Shown here: positions 1 through 23,482 of the stretch, in pieces
Position numbering within the stretch: the first letter of the stretch is position 1
How the letters are laid out: each line of letters opens with the position of its first letter
Assembly (NCBI GenBank): GCA_002633005.1
Contig: NMRA01000023.1
Location: 366,580-399,655 of the forward strand
Reading direction: 5' to 3'
Length of the DNA: 33,076 bases
DNA from: Phoronis australis
Lineage: Eukaryota > Phoronida > Phoronidae
Notes under the pieces: generated by a model
Told to the model about the DNA's origin: nothing
The model's database searches: none
What the model saw: only the letters and a program-made list of their open reading frames with translations
Translations under genes and position numbers: made by a program

Positions 1-440
1 AGAAGAAGCCACCCAACCACTGTTTATTTTCATAGAATATCAACACATCCAAGTACTCATTTAACGTTCGTGAGCAGACGAACGCTGGAAACTTCAATGC
101 TAGATGTCACGGGACCGCGCAGAAGCGGGAATAAGATCGTTCATGACTTTAGGGCACTCACAACTTTAGGACCTCCAACCGTACTGCTCCGATACTACAC
201 TACAGTAGTCATTACAGAGTACAGTACAGTATAGCCTTGGTACAAAGCTGTATACTAAATATACAGCTTTGCAACGATGTGGATAAAAAAGTGGTAAGAT
301 AAAATCTGACACAAAATTAGTGTTATTAAAAACTACAGTCTTCCTCCAATAAACTAAATTATTTAAAGGTGTTGGAAAAAATGGCGTTCTACCGTTATTC
401 TTTAGCGATGGCATTCGGCGCCATGAAATATTGCGTCACC

Positions 441-483
441 TACTGACCAGTTTCTTTTTTCGCCAATTCTTCAATCAGCTGTT
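441..483 (-). CDS. Possible last coding exon of an unidentified gene
   Basis: Read on the minus strand, an AG followed by CTCGTGAAAGAAGAACAGCT opens a frame that ends EEQLIEELAKKETGQ and TAG. The composition is that of a charged helical C terminus. An AATAAA on the same strand at 23-28 could serve as its poly(A) signal about 415 bases downstream. Against it, the acceptor has a poor pyrimidine tract and I find no upstream exon. The family is not recognised. Confidence 0.2.
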
Positions 484-800
484 CTTCTTTCACGAGGCTG
501 CGTACACGTCACAATAAATTATCGGAACTGGTTTCACTTCATTATAAGTTTTTAGAATTTTGATACCGAAAAACCGAATTTCAGAAGAAATTTTGCTGCT
601 GCCAAGCTATCATCATCTCCCGAGAGATGTCGCAAAAATTTAGGAAATGGCGCGTGCGCGTGACACGAGCGTACTGTTTTCAAAACGATGATATACTTTT
701 CATTGTAAAAAAGGTGGAGGGTTACGCAAGAAAGTGACATTTATTGCATTGTTTTTCACTTTAATGGCTGTAATGGGCAAGGTGAGTGTCGGTTGATTCG

Positions 801-930
801 CAGAGTTTCACAGCGAGGTGACGCCGGGAAGAACTACCCTGGCTGTGTGCAATTTCGGGGTCTACAGAAGAAATGCACACAGTGGTACCTAGCTGTATTT
901 TGACGACAGTCTTCATACAGCTACAGTCAA
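801..930 (+). repeat. Dispersed repeat, related in reverse to 2440-2545
   Basis: The sequence GAACTACCCTGGCTGTGTGC followed by AATTTCGGGGTCTAC aligns with the minus strand of 2440-2545 (GAACTACCCGGGCCGTGTGA then AATTTCTGGGTCTAAC), and weaker similarity continues to a CTGTAT-like stretch. The family is unknown. Confidence 0.45.
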
Positions 931-2439
931 GTGACCTAAACATCGGACGTTTTAGCACATTTTGCATTATACTTAACTGAAAATACTACGGATTGTTGTA
1001 AATTCTTTGCTGAAATAAAGACTTACCTTTAAGGAATTGTTCTGTTACTATATCTTGTCACCGAAAGCCACTTTTATATTCTGACTGATCTTTAAAAAAC
1101 GCAACTAGCAAACCCTCGGAGAACCCAAATATCGGACATCATGTTTCCCCATGCACCATACCGCGGAAAATTGACTAACCAAGTAATGGCCGTGGGCATC
1201 TTGTAGCCAAATTTCAGCTCGAGTGTTTTGACATATATGCTGCTAGAACACAGCTCCATTCGCAAAAATTATCAATCAAATGAAATCTGATGACAACGCC
1301 AAGACCTTTTGATGAATCAGAGCAGACGACTAAAGCACGTGCAAACTCGCAGCAGTTTTTAGTATTTCTTTGCCTTCTTGATACTACACCCGCACGTGCG
1401 CGGCCAGGGTTTGACTTGAGTTTAAGAACAAATGAAAAAATGAACCAATGACATATTGTCAGGTCAATGAGACAATTTCATTGTGGAAAAACATATTGTT
1501 TTCAACATTTATAACCAATTTATGCGATCATCCATTTTAGGCCGACTCATGGGTCCAAATTGCACCCTAGATCTTGGTAGAATCAAAACGAGGCAACGTT
1601 AGAAAAAAACGAGACAGTGCCGAACATTGAATACATTACAGCGGAACAAAAATTGGTGTCATTTATTTCTCAGATTGTGTAAGATTTTATGTAATGTCCG
1701 ATAGTTAGGGTGTGTCCGATAATTAGGTATACTATGTGTAGCTGGCTGCATGGCTAAGCATGCTATAAACACTCCCACTAAATAAGATTGGCCCAAACCC
1801 CACCGATCAGGGAAAAAGGTGGGGTTTGGCAGATTGAAGTAGACCATATTTATCCACCTTGGCTGAGTCACGCTCAGCTCACGATCAAAGGGATCCCGCC
1901 AAGCTGCTCTATTCATCGAGTCACGAGCAAGGATAATTGGCTTCGCTCATGCGGATACGATCAGCTGATTACAATGTAGCCTATCAGACTGTAATTTTTA
2001 TGGAGAGAGATTTACGTAGTTTTTACTGTAATATTTGAAAAGAGGAGCGAAAAAATATGAGTACAACTTTGAATTTTTCAAATTGGCCCAGGATAAAAGA
2101 TTTTTCAACCCAGCAACACTCACGATTACTTTCATTCGGCGCGCACGAATACAAAAATATATAGGACCCAAATTATTTAGATTTTGGAACACATGCAAAA
2201 TTGCAATATTCAAAAAACGTTTATTATAACTCTTACAAGCTGTAAAACGACGTTGTTTAATTTCATTGTGCTCATTCATTGTCATCCTTCAAATCGAAAA
2301 TTTCCGAGATGTGATCTCTAGCATGCGCGTATGTATACAAAACACGTGATTGTTATGTTCCTGAAGTATGAACATTACGAAGCTTCAGCATGCCATTATT
2401 ATTGACAGGGACACGATAAAACGAATTTGGAGTTTGACA
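931..2439. other. No recognised gene
   Basis: The open frames here (such as 1659-1916 minus, 1788-1979 plus) overlap each other on opposite strands and show no domain. I see nothing to annotate. Confidence 0.5.
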
Positions 2440-2545
2440 ATACTAGTAGTTTTGATACAGCGAGCTGGCTGACCACTACGTCAGTGTCTCCGTTAGACCC
2501 AGAAATTTCACACGGCCCGGGTAGTTCACCTCGTCACCTCGTCCC
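2440..2545 (-). repeat. Dispersed repeat, inverted relative of 801-930
   Basis: Matches 801-930 on the opposite strand. The shared GAGGTGACG and GGTCTA anchors lie in the same order. No open frame of interest. Confidence 0.45.
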
Positions 2546-3238
2546 CAAAATGTAGATTGAGCCTAAGACTATTATGTTTTACTCCAAGGTAGAGCTAACG
2601 ACCGTCGGCCTGTGCACACAAAATCTGTGAGTTAACTGGCACTCACCTTGCATGTTGCAGCCGTTTTAGTGAGAAACAATCTCATAAACGCCACTTACTT
2701 GAATAATCCTCCATATCAGTCGGCAAGTTTTCGCCCTGGGATTTCAGCACAATTTTTTGAAAAAATGATCGTAATTTAGTTTGAAAGCAATGCACCACAA
2801 TTTTGTAGAAAGCTACAAATACGTCACAGAGCGTAAATTTGATGAATTCTAGCTTCCAATTTTACCCGTTTCGGAAACCGGGTTTCAACTGCCTTAGGCT
2901 ACAATAAGCGTCCACTCCCCGTGAAATGAATTTTTCTAAACCTTTATTAGAGCCAATACAGTATACAGCTTTCCACCAAGGCTAGGTGATATGCTACTAC
3001 ATTATTCTTTGTTGCCTTATTTAACTGGTCTTGGCTAATTATCATTTTATGGCCTGGTCATCCATTCAGCCAAAAGTAGTTAGGTGGCTTATCAGCCAAT
3101 ATATTCATGCATGCTGACTCACAATAGAAGCCTGATAAGAGTGAAGGTGGATAAATGCGGACTTGCGGTGTTCTTACAGTTTCTTGTGGTAGTGGATGTG
3201 TTCATCCATTGAGTACAGACTACAGTGTAGAAAATTTC

Positions 3239-3385
3239 GTGATGACCGAGACTTGCACGAGCGACAGTCAAGCATCTAAACCATTCGGCCAAGAGGCAAT
3301 TGCCACTTGGCAAGCAGCTTAGAGAGGCTTTATCTGACTGTACGTGTCGTGACAACCGGAACTCATGCTTCACAACAACAGTAGT
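3239..3385 (-). mobile_element. tRNA-derived SINE-like repeat, copy 1
   Basis: On the minus strand the sequence contains TGGCCGAATGGTTTAGATGC, a good pol III A-box region, then GACTGTC like an anticodon arm, then GTGCAAGTCTCGG, a weakened B box. Similarity to the copy at 32333-32470 also covers about 80 bases upstream of the tRNA-like part (GCTTGCCAAGTG, ATGAGTTCCGG). No intact tRNA fold is expected. Confidence 0.7.
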
Positions 3386-4212
3386 GACTAGACACACAAT
3401 GACAAAGTCATAGCGCTGCTGAACACTGCAACTTAATTGACCAGCCGTTGTTTCAAAAGCAAAATAATTTCGTATATACCTGTATACAAATAACTTGATT
3501 CAACCATAGCTCTAATACAGCGCACACCGCACATACCGGATAACATTTACATACAGTTTTCGCAGTCCTTGAAAGCGTCCATCACAACACGTCATTCCCA
3601 CAATTCACTAGCTGCAGTATGCGAATAAAATCAATTTAAAAAAAACTAAAATATGAATATTTAGATAAATTTAGTGGAAAAACATTATATCTTTAATAAA
3701 TTGAGTTTTAATGATTGTTATACGTTCATGTTCACATGTTTGTGTGATTTTTAACAACAACGTAACGTCTTGTCAAATGTAAATCGGCCATATTGGAATC
3801 GACAGTAAGTAAAGTTATTTGAGTTCTTCCTTTAATCTGTTAGCATCTCCTAACGCATTCGCAAAAGAAGCAATCAAAATATTGCAGTGCGGTATTTGCA
3901 TTGTATTTAATGTATCTGAACCGGTATTTAAAGTACTGGAGTGTTAATTGACGTCGTTTGAGTATTGATTTTCTTTGCTTTCATAAACAAAGAATGAAAC
4001 CTCGGTGGTGGAATTCCCCAATATTGTTACTTGCCGTACGTCACAGCATAGTCTGGCATGTACACAAATTCTTTTTTATTTTCGTGTTATTGCTTTTGCT
4101 GCAATTAATATAATTGGTTATTTCTGGTGCATTTTTCCGTTGGCAGCATAAGCATATCTGTGGCGCATACCCCCTGGGGCCTGGGAAAAACTGCCGAGAC
4201 TTCGTACTGGGT

Positions 4213-4766
4213 AGTTCCCTGCGTGCCGCTAGGTGGTAGCCAGCATGCAGGTATCACTTAATTTATTAGTTCTCGGTTTCTGATTGACTGGCCTAATTCT
4301 CATGAGGCAACGGTTTAGGCAAACAAACTGGCATGGCTGATTGAGGAAGTGTAAATGTGGTCTGCTGTACACTCAATTTGGTGCTTAAAATTCACATTCA
4401 GTGAATGTGAATCCCAGAAAATTGTGTGCGGAGTGCATCTTTCTACTGTCACTCACTTTTGTTTTCGTTGCTGTCCTGTATTCATACAGTGTGAATAACA
4501 CACTAGTTTAATCGGCCAGATGACTGTGTTTATTGTACATGTATGTGCTTTAAGCACGTGGCTATTAAACATTAGGTCTTTTGCAGAAACGAAATAGCTG
4601 CTGCTAAGCTACTTGCATGACAAGGCTAAAAATCATTCATAGTCTGCCATTTTCTCACTTTTTTGTGAAGCTAACCAGTGACTGCCGAGGTTACATCAAC
4701 CAATGATAAAGCGCATGTTACTGCCTGCTACCTGCATGCTGGCTGCCAAGCGGCATGCAGGGAACC
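4213..4766. repeat. Inverted repeat pair about 550 bp apart
   Basis: The arm at 4213-4256 (TTCCCTGCGTGCCGCT, then AGCCAGCATGCAGGTA) matches the reverse complement of 4727-4766 with a few differences. It could be a foldback element or two opposed copies of one repeat. No gene is recognisable between the arms. Confidence 0.6.
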
Positions 4767-4998
4767 AGTGAGAGACTTTGTAGTACAATATCGCGCATAA
4801 TCTCACGATGTCTTGTTTTCCCACCGTGGTCCTTGCGTTGCTGAGCTTCCGTTACCCCATGACGTGCACTTTCTACATACTTCAGCGCTCAACGATTAGC
4901 AAATCGCCTAAAACCCACGTCACCAAATGAAATCTAAGGTCACCAAGACTGAAGAGAATCTCTGGCACTAAATTCTGAGATCCCTATTGGGCATAAAG

Positions 4999-5495
4999 CA
5001 GGGCTTGGAATTTTCCGCGGAAACGCGGATTTCTGCTTTTTTCAAATGTTCTGTCCGCGCATTTTATTATATTTCCGCGTATAAAAAATCAGGATTTGAT
5101 ATGAAATTTCCGCGGCAAATTCCTTTCTTACCACGGCATTGCCGACGACGTTCACCTCGAAAAGCGGAAGTTGCTCTTTATGTTTCGGAGGAACGTAAAT
5201 TGTCAACATTGCCGGGGCATCTGGGATAGCGTGGTGGGATTTTCAATGGCGTCTCGTATGATTGTAAACCACGGTGACAAATACTGCGGCTCTGCAGCCA
5301 AAAATGTGTGGGGGTGGGAGTGGAGGAGTGGATGGACGAGATAAAAATACGCAGACGGGTAACGTTTTTTTTTTTTTTAGTCCTATCGATTTTTGTCGGC
5401 GAAAGGTTCGCATCGACTATTTCAAGGCTGGGTAGCGCGCATGTTTTGGGCCGTAAAAGTTTCCACGTTTTTTGTCATTGGTCATTAAAGGCCTG
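4999..5495 (+). mobile_element. hAT-like non-autonomous element, copy A
   Basis: About 490 bp nearly collinear with 12804-13283. It starts CAGGGCTTGGAATTTTCC, which resembles hAT terminal repeats, and ends near GGCCTG. Shared interior marks include TTTCCGCG repeats, CGACGACGTTCACCTCG and CATGTTTTGGG. The open frames across it (4987-5229, 5308-5496) are not recognisable proteins. An 8-bp target duplication is not evident. Confidence 0.78.
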
Positions 5496-6848
5496 ATAGT
5501 TTGTTAGACAAAAAAGTCACATGGCCCATTCCTTCTCCTGATTTCGCCAGTAACTCTGCGTACATTTATTCTCTTGATGAAGTACCTCCATTATTCCTTC
5601 TGCAAACCCTCTGAAGATAACACAGACAACTATGGTCTGGGGGGTGCGACTTTTCCCATTTTTTGCCGAACACTTCTGTTTGTTTACTTCTAGTTTTAAT
5701 TTGAACGTGGTGGCAAATGCGCTGCATTTGTGAAATAAATGGAGCAATTGTGAATCGAAGGTTGTAAATGTAGGAAAAGTGTTGAAATTTAAAGTTTGGA
5801 AATCAATGCAAACCACGAAACAAATTTAAAAGGAATTATTGTTTGGCGTTTGATACTCACTGTGACGACCTCGTGGTGACTTGGAATTTTCCCAGGTTGC
5901 CAAACATAGTCTTAGCAAATTGAATGCTGTACTTATTCATGTCGCCTGTGGCGGAAAGGCATGGAAAGAGTGCTGAGGATTATTTAACAAACCATGAGAT
6001 GTTCCAGATACGGATGTTGACTCGGATGCACATTATCCAGATCTGGATGGTGGTGATAATGCCCGGCTCAGTAAACATTCCAAAATGCAAATGGAAAACA
6101 CATGTGAATCGGTTTACCCAATTAAGTATTCGTGATGGTGGATTCACATGTTGTGCAGTTTTTACAAGAATTCCGGTCGTACAGTTTCACCATTGTACCA
6201 ACTGCTGAACGTCGAATTCAGACAGTCATTGCGTGGTATTGGCTAGAGGAAAACCGTGCTAGACACTAGACTGAGAGCCTGAGAGGAAACGTAGACTCAG
6301 CTATCAAGACGTGATTCTAATGCGACTGGTTTTACCAAGGCATTTCACTCGGACTGTCTACTTCGTGGGAATACAGGGCATTACTGTTGAAAAGTTTACC
6401 TCTATCTTAGACTTTTTGGACTTGGTTGACATTGACATCACTAGTATTGAGTAAAATGTTTTCGCACATTTTGTCATTCATGTCTTTTTAGACTTCCATT
6501 TTAACGAAGTCATTGTATAAACAAATAGTTGATATGATATGCACTTGTAAGAAAGTTCATTGTCACCTTAAAAACAAAAAAGTTGAACAAACACAGTTAT
6601 TTGTTAATACTTGCACTTAAACTGTGCTTTACTGTTACTGGTTTCAGAACTGCTCACATCTGAACTATTTGAGTTTTCCAAAATATGGCATTTTGTTTTC
6701 CAATAGTTCATTTTGAACCCTAGCATTTAGTGATGTATCTAAAATCCTGTATTTTTTCTTTTTTAAATCAATTTGCTCCAAGCACCCAGGTGCAACTTGG
6801 TCCTATGTTGATTTTTGACACTATTTTCCGTTTTGTGTTTCTTTGCAG
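5496..6848. other. Region upstream of the DDX6-like start exon, no recognised gene
   Basis: It holds frames of 99 codons (5517-5816, minus) and 94 codons (5924-6208, plus) without recognisable domains. It should include part of the first intron of the helicase mRNA if a non-coding exon lies upstream. No promoter motif is clear. Confidence 0.4.
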
Positions 6849-6934
6849 AGCTGTGAAAGAAGGCCGTAAAAGGAGAAGTACATTTATTACAGAGAAGACA
6901 AGAAGCAGTGTTATTTAATATTTGACGGCCAAAG
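6849..6934 (+). other. DDX6: 5' UTR part of the first coding exon of the DDX6-like gene
   Basis: A pyrimidine-rich tract ending in CTTTGCAG (6841-6848) looks like a 3' splice site just before the start exon, so the mRNA probably has one more non-coding exon upstream. An in-frame TGA at 6923-6925 closes the frame before the ATG at 6935. A good donor context, CGACA followed by GTAAGT, lies near 3799-3810 and could end such an upstream exon, but nothing else supports that pairing. The promoter is not located. Confidence 0.5.
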
Positions 6935-17537
<10,603 letters not shown>

Positions 17538-20500
17538 GGTTCATTGCTGGCGGAAGGGACTGGGGGAGGGGGGTCTGGTGCGTCTCACCAAGTTGTAGTT
17601 GCTTATGTGTCGCCAAACAGTGTCCTTGGCAGAGGTTCTTTGTGTTCATTGTATCAACTAAACAAAAATTATTAGTTTTCATGGTTCAATAACTGAGAGG
17701 TCCGATTTTTGTTGCCATCAATGTGGTGACACAGTCGTTCATGCCTGCTTGTTAGAAAACTATATTACCTCTCCCCTGAGACGTGCCCGGATTCCCTGTA
17801 CTTGTGATCTCGCCATACTGTACGCCGCGTCAGAGTGAGGCTTGTTATTTTATTGTCTATAACAGTGGTCCGTTTTGCAATGTTCTCTGACTTTCAAAAT
17901 TTAGTGGGATCAAGAATTAAGAGTAAAATGAAGATTCCTTTTGTTAGCTCTCACTGCACTTCTGCTAAATATGTTTTTATTAATATGATCACGTGGTCCC
18001 ATCTTAATAAGTTGCGTTTGACTTTTGAAAAAGCTTAGAAGCTAACCTAATGTTTTTTTCTGTTGTTTGCTCGAGCAGTGAAGTACACTGTAGTGTGATC
18101 AGATGTCAGTCAACAATTGCATTGTAGTAAGCAGACTAAAAGAGGTGTAACAGTGCCTCATATGTCCTTCGGGTGATGCACACACGCACACACGCACACG
18201 CAGATGTACCCAGGCACCTAGTGAAGCTTGCAGTAATACCTGTCTGCTCCATCCGTCAGAAACACGAGATTCTCACATGTGCTGGCTTCACTTAAAATTT
18301 AGGTGAGCAACGGAATGTTTTACCGTCACAGTTGTTACGAAGCATACCTTGATCATAAGATAATCAGACTTTTTATGTTCACTTATCCTAAATAAGAATT
18401 TGTGATTCCCAAATTAAACAAATCTGTTCAAGGAATATTTTGATATTTGTGCATGTATGCACTGCTGATATATACTGCTGACTCCTTTCGTCTCCCAACG
18501 TTCTGTTTGTGGGCACCTGGTACTGTATTTTGGGCATTGCAGCTACTTTTTGATTTGCGAAATTCAGGCAAAGTTGTGTTATAAGGCGTAATTATCTTCT
18601 CTGGCATGTTTGTAAATCAGTCAGTGTATGTGTCTAGTGGTGATCCCAGCACTTCATTAACTTAGATCCTGTGTATATCTCGTTGTTCATCCACGTCCTA
18701 CATATTCTTTGATGAACAACATAATTTGCATTCTGTTGCTATTTTGTGGTCTTGAGTACTTCAGCACGTTTACTTACTGGTGCCTGTGTGTGTTTGTGCG
18801 AGTCAACTCTGGTTTGTCATATGAAACATTTCATGACGGTGTCTCACCAGGAATCTGTTGTCGAGTTATCTGTAACTGTAGTTGCTGTTATCCATGTTAA
18901 CAGGCTTGTGACCAAGGTAAAAGGCCTCAACTCATGGATAACAAAAAAAAGTTGTTGAGCAATTCTGTTCTAGTAAATCGAACATCGTCCAATTCCTGGT
19001 TGGTCTTTAGCACACCTTAATGGCCTATAATTGATTGTATGTAAATAGATTTCATTAAATTAATTTACTGTGCAGAGAACGCCAGCACAACACAACCTGC
19101 TGGGTCACATTCCACTCATTTGCATTCAGCAACAGTAAAAGTGAACATTGTGATAATGATAGTGCTTCATTTTTCAGTCAATAATTGTTTGACTTGTTTA
19201 CACCATACACAAATTGAGTGGCTAAAACATCACTGGCTGAAATTTCAATTAGTGCTGAGTTGCGATGCTGGAAATGTATCCTAATGGGGCTGTCCTGTCG
19301 GACCAGGCAGTCACCACCGATCTGTGTTTTCCTGTCACATTGCCACTGTTCATCAGTGCAGTCATTTGTGTTGTTGGTTGTTCTCTGACCTGTGCCAGTG
19401 AGCAAGCTTCTCTCTGGATGGGTTTAACAGCAGTTAATCATTGTTTTTGTACAGATATTTTTGTAACTTTGACAGCATGGTGTTACACGTAACCTTCTGG
19501 GAGTTGTCAAACTAATAACGAGCCCTCTTGTGTGAGGTTGCCGCGCAATGCACACTCCTCAACGACTTGTATTTGGAGAAGGAGTAGACAGTTCCCGAAG
19601 GAGATGTGGGCTGCCATCTGTTGTGTATATAAAATGTATGTTATTATGCTCTGTGCTCGGGTAACAGCGATCGTGTCTAAGTTGCATGGATTACCACACC
19701 GATTGGAGTCCAGAAAAGCTGTTTATGGAAAAGTTGTAAGTTGTTGTTGCCAAACTAGACACAATTACTGTTAGTCGTCACAGTCAGTGAGGGAGCATTG
19801 GAACAGCTGTGAAGTCCAGGCACACAAAATAGTGTGCAGCTACTTGTGTGCTGACCTAGAAGGTTTTAAAGCTGGTTTGCTATGGTTGGATTCTGACAAG
19901 TTGTGCCGCAAGACTTTAACTGTCTTGTCCATGTAAATCTTGTGTGTAGTTTTTCGAAATGAGTGGCCTGGGTGTTGCACACTATGTTTCTTATCTGTGC
20001 TCTCTTGCTGTCTAAATCTGTCACAAGAGGGTACTGTCTGTTGCTTCTGCACTGTTGCGAAGCAGTGGGTGTGGCCCATCTTGTTGAGTGAGGCATCAGT
20101 CCATCTCTGATGTGCTTTGTGAGCATGTCACAAGCGTGACAAGGGTACATGTGCTCATAGCAGTAGTGGACAAGTTCATCATACATGTGCCACTGTAGAG
20201 GAGATTCGGTGTTTATTAGCCGCTGTTGCTGGAGACGAAAGACTCTGGGCAATGACGGCTATCTTTAGTAGAGAAGTGGAAGTTGTTCGGTCAACCCCGT
20301 TCTCTGCTGGTTCATTTCGAGCAGGTCGAATACATTTGAGTGTAGGCAAGCGTAATTTGTGAAGATGTGCTGGATTTATGGAGATTTTTGACTGTAATGT
20401 ATTCGTGCTGCACTTAAGTTTCCCTTCAGGGTAAACTTCAGCATTGTTGTGTGATTCAGCAGTCCTGTGACTGCTGTGGATCATAGGTTATGCTTCTTGT

Positions 20501-20840
20501 CAGGCTGTCGTTAGACAAGTGACAAGGTCAGAAAGGAATAACATCCGAGTGATTCTATCGACCACATTGTCAGGTCGCCAAGTTTTTTGAAATTTGAAGG
20601 ATAATGGTTTTGTTGTGATCAAAGTGTTTGTCAACTGTTCTAGCTCGGGATTTTTACAAAACAGTAGTCACCATGTCCTGTAAGTTCTGAGACATTTACA
20701 AAGTATTGGTATTTGTTGTCCCGTGGGGAATGTTTTATTCAGTTGTCTTATTGGTTTTTCAGTAACAGAGAATTATGAGTTATTTCATATACTTTGAGCT
20801 AGAACAGTGGAATCTCAATTGATCCACATAAATCAATAAA
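17538..20840 (+). other. DDX6: Probable long 3' UTR and downstream region of the DDX6-like gene
   Basis: No coding exon is recognisable here. Candidate polyadenylation signals are ATTAAA at 19054-19059 and AATAAA at 20835-20840; which is used is unknown. Two Pumilio-type elements are present, TGTAAATA (19040-19047) and TGTATATA (19624-19631), along with a short CA-rich run near 18180-18200. Open frames on the minus strand (19866-20252 and 20179-20484) show no recognisable domain and are probably chance. Confidence 0.4.
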
Positions 20841-21889
20841 ATACAGGAGTAGTAAACTATAATATGCATGGTGGTCCAAATGTTTAAGTTGTGAAATATT
20901 GTGTAATGAAACGTTCAGTCCCTGTACCTTGCACCCATTTTACCAAATTATTTGTTCTTGTATTGGTGCAAACTGCATCAGATTCCTATTCAACAGTTCC
21001 TGTAAAAATGGCAAGGCTGGTTTAGAATGCAATGAAATATGCATTTTCTACAAGTTCTTCATACATGCAGTTTTTTTACCAAATTAAGTCCCCATGTACT
21101 AATTGGCTTCAGGAAGCCATGTTTGAGCCTTGCTATAGCCATCACTGGACTGTTTACCACTAGATGACTGTCTTAGTGGCTGTGTTGCCACTACAGTGTT
21201 TCGAGATTTTGATGCGCTTGAAAGGTCCTGTTGTTGGCTTTGTACTTGGTTCAAGTTTTCCATCAATAAAGTTTGCTTTCTCCTTAGGGCTTTTGTTTTG
21301 TTTCCAGCAAAAATGATATGTGGGTTGGGAAACTAAGCTTGTATCCAATTTTGCTGCTTGATACAATTCCTCACCTCGTGAATCTGGTTGTACTTTTTTG
21401 ATGTTCAAGGCGATTAGTTGACGTAAGTGGTAGCAATGAGACCTATCCAAAGATGTGCGAATTATCTCTGAATGATTATTAAACAGACAGTGAGACTACA
21501 AGGAAAGTGTATGGATGTACAACATGGGATTGTAAAAGCTGGCATTTCTTAACTTCTTCCCGGACAAATGAGCAAGACGTAGGAAGGGTAACAATTCCAA
21601 GTGACTAACGAGAGCAGCGCGCATCGCATATAAGGTAGACACAAGGGACGATTACTATTTTGAATATAACTACAAAATGGAGCAATGCTAATAAACGAAG
21701 ATAGCCTCTGTGGGTGCATTGCTCTCCAATAGAAACTCGCCTGCGGAGCCCGTAAATTAGACTTGGCACTGGGAGCACCGTTGTGGTCAGTACATACAAA
21801 CGTCCTCTGTTGTCACATTCATAGAAATGTACTTGCAACGTTGTGTAAAGTTCTAGCACTAGGAGGGAGAAACAGCTGCAGATGCCAAA
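20841..21889. other. Convergent intergenic region without a recognised gene
   Basis: Nothing I can assign. The longest frame, 21160-21450 on the minus strand, encodes a basic lysine-rich stretch but lacks an ATG start and any domain I know. It could be noise or an exon of an unknown gene. Confidence 0.35.
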
Positions 21890-22800
21890 GAGGCCACTTG
21901 ACTAAGGGGCACCACAAGTAGTCAAACTGCAAAAATCGTCAACCATGCTCCTAACAGTATGAACACAATCCCATGCTAGGAATTGGGTCTGTCTGAATGT
22001 CAGTTGTCGCCTTCATACAAACACACTTGCCAAATTTAACAAAGGTCCTACAGAGGGTTTGGGAGTCGGTCACAGATGAAAAAAAATAAAACTGCCATTA
22101 GCAGGCAGCACAGTGATGTCCAAAAATGATCTTCAATTGTCTTCTTTGCAGTAAAAACACAGGCCAATTTTCATAAACATCCTGCGAGTGGTTTGGCCAA
22201 CAACGGTGAATACCAAAAACAGACTCAAAAATAATAAAAACAGCTACTTGGTGGCATGCACTACATTTAATCCTCTTTTAATATAAATCTGCCAAATTTC
22301 ATAAACATCCATCCAGAAACTCCTAAGATACAGAGGGAAACTGGGAAAAAAAAATTTCAAAAGGGGGCACAGCCACAGTTGGATCCATCCAAAAGTCGTC
22401 TCACTTGTCACCTTCATATAAATACACTTGCAGCAGGATGTTTAGTAGATACAGCCATGGACACAAAAAAGCAAAACGGTCACTAGGAGCCCTCCATTAA
22501 AATAGCCATCCTCTTCCAAGTAGGAACATATGTGAATTTTCAGTCTCGTCCTTAGGCTGATTTGACCTACAGAGAGACAAATGGCAAAACAAAAAAACTC
22601 GAAAACACTAAAAATGGCCTGTTTGCCTAATTTCTTAAAAATACATTAAGGAACATCAAAGATAGAGGCAAACGGAAAGAACTACAATTGCCGCTAAGTG
22701 GCATACAAGTAGTCAGATCTGTCCGAAAATTCGCTCATGCCGTCTCATCCACGAAAGGAACATATTTGCAAAATTTAATGGGCATATGTCAAGGGGTTTT
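21890..22800 (-). repeat. Inverted, diverged relative of the intron-6 repeat array
   Basis: Read on the minus strand this stretch contains CTCCCAAACCCTCTGTAGGA, then a GCCAAGTGT-like segment and AGTGGC-like motifs in the same order as the array at 15000-16140. It lies between the two convergent genes, just past the likely fibrillarin poly(A) site. The open frame at 22713-22937 falls at its end and is not a recognisable protein. Confidence 0.6.
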
Positions 22801-22947
22801 GGACGTGTAACAGCAGACGACGGGTGGATGTTTCGAAACACCACAGGCCTGAAGACTAGGTTCTTTAGACAGTCCCTGAAAAACAATGGCCCGAAAGGAC
22901 ACACCACTCTTACTCCATAACAAACAGATAAGTACATAAAACATTAC

Positions 22948-22953
22948 TTTATT
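22948..22953 (-). terminator. Candidate fibrillarin polyadenylation signal
   Basis: AATAAA on the minus strand, about 510 bases downstream of the fibrillarin stop codon. It is a good candidate for the 3' end of that transcript because no other gene intervenes. Confidence 0.5.
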
Positions 22954-23463
22954 GGTTAAATGCATTCAATACACCTACTACTACTTTCCTACCACCAACT
23001 TGCACCAGAAAATAAATGTGCAAGCCTAGATATACAAAACATGGTCAAAATTGAACAAATGATAAAATTCAATCAGAGTGCACAGCACATATCAAGTCTG
23101 GGCGTTGCAAATTTCTCCACAATTATTCTGACTGGATTAATGATAGGAAGCAAGTGTTGCAATTCACTTTCTGAAACTCGTCATTTTACTACATAAAAAC
23201 AGCTGGTGTACACCAAAGCGGGGGACTGCTGTGATGTCCCATCGCTGAAAACGGCGAGCACACCTTAATAAATGAGCTGGCATTTGCCAAGTGCTGATGT
23301 AGAGATACCAGAAGATCTCCAACTGTTTTTATAAAGGCACTGTCTTGATGACGCCACAACTGACCAATAAGTCTTTGTGTACTTGGCGCTTTTCACTCCA
23401 AAACTCTCAACAATGCAGTTTTTGTACACAATTTCAAAGTGTCTAATGCCCACAGGTTGCAGC

Positions 23464-23482
23464 CTACTTCTTGGGAGGAGCT
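23464..23482 (-). CDS. FBL: Fibrillarin last coding exon, 19 nt
   Basis: After the acceptor TTTTTCAG the exon supplies the last base of an Arg codon, then Ala-Pro-Pro-Lys-Lys and TAG. This matches the family's short C-terminal PPPK-type tail. The preceding intron is 2.2 kb and contains a possible transposon and an undetermined base. Confidence 0.85.

Noticed and set aside
19866-20252. 128-codon minus-strand frame as a gene
   Set aside because: No recognisable domain, overlaps other frames on the same strand, and falls in the probable 3' region of the helicase gene.
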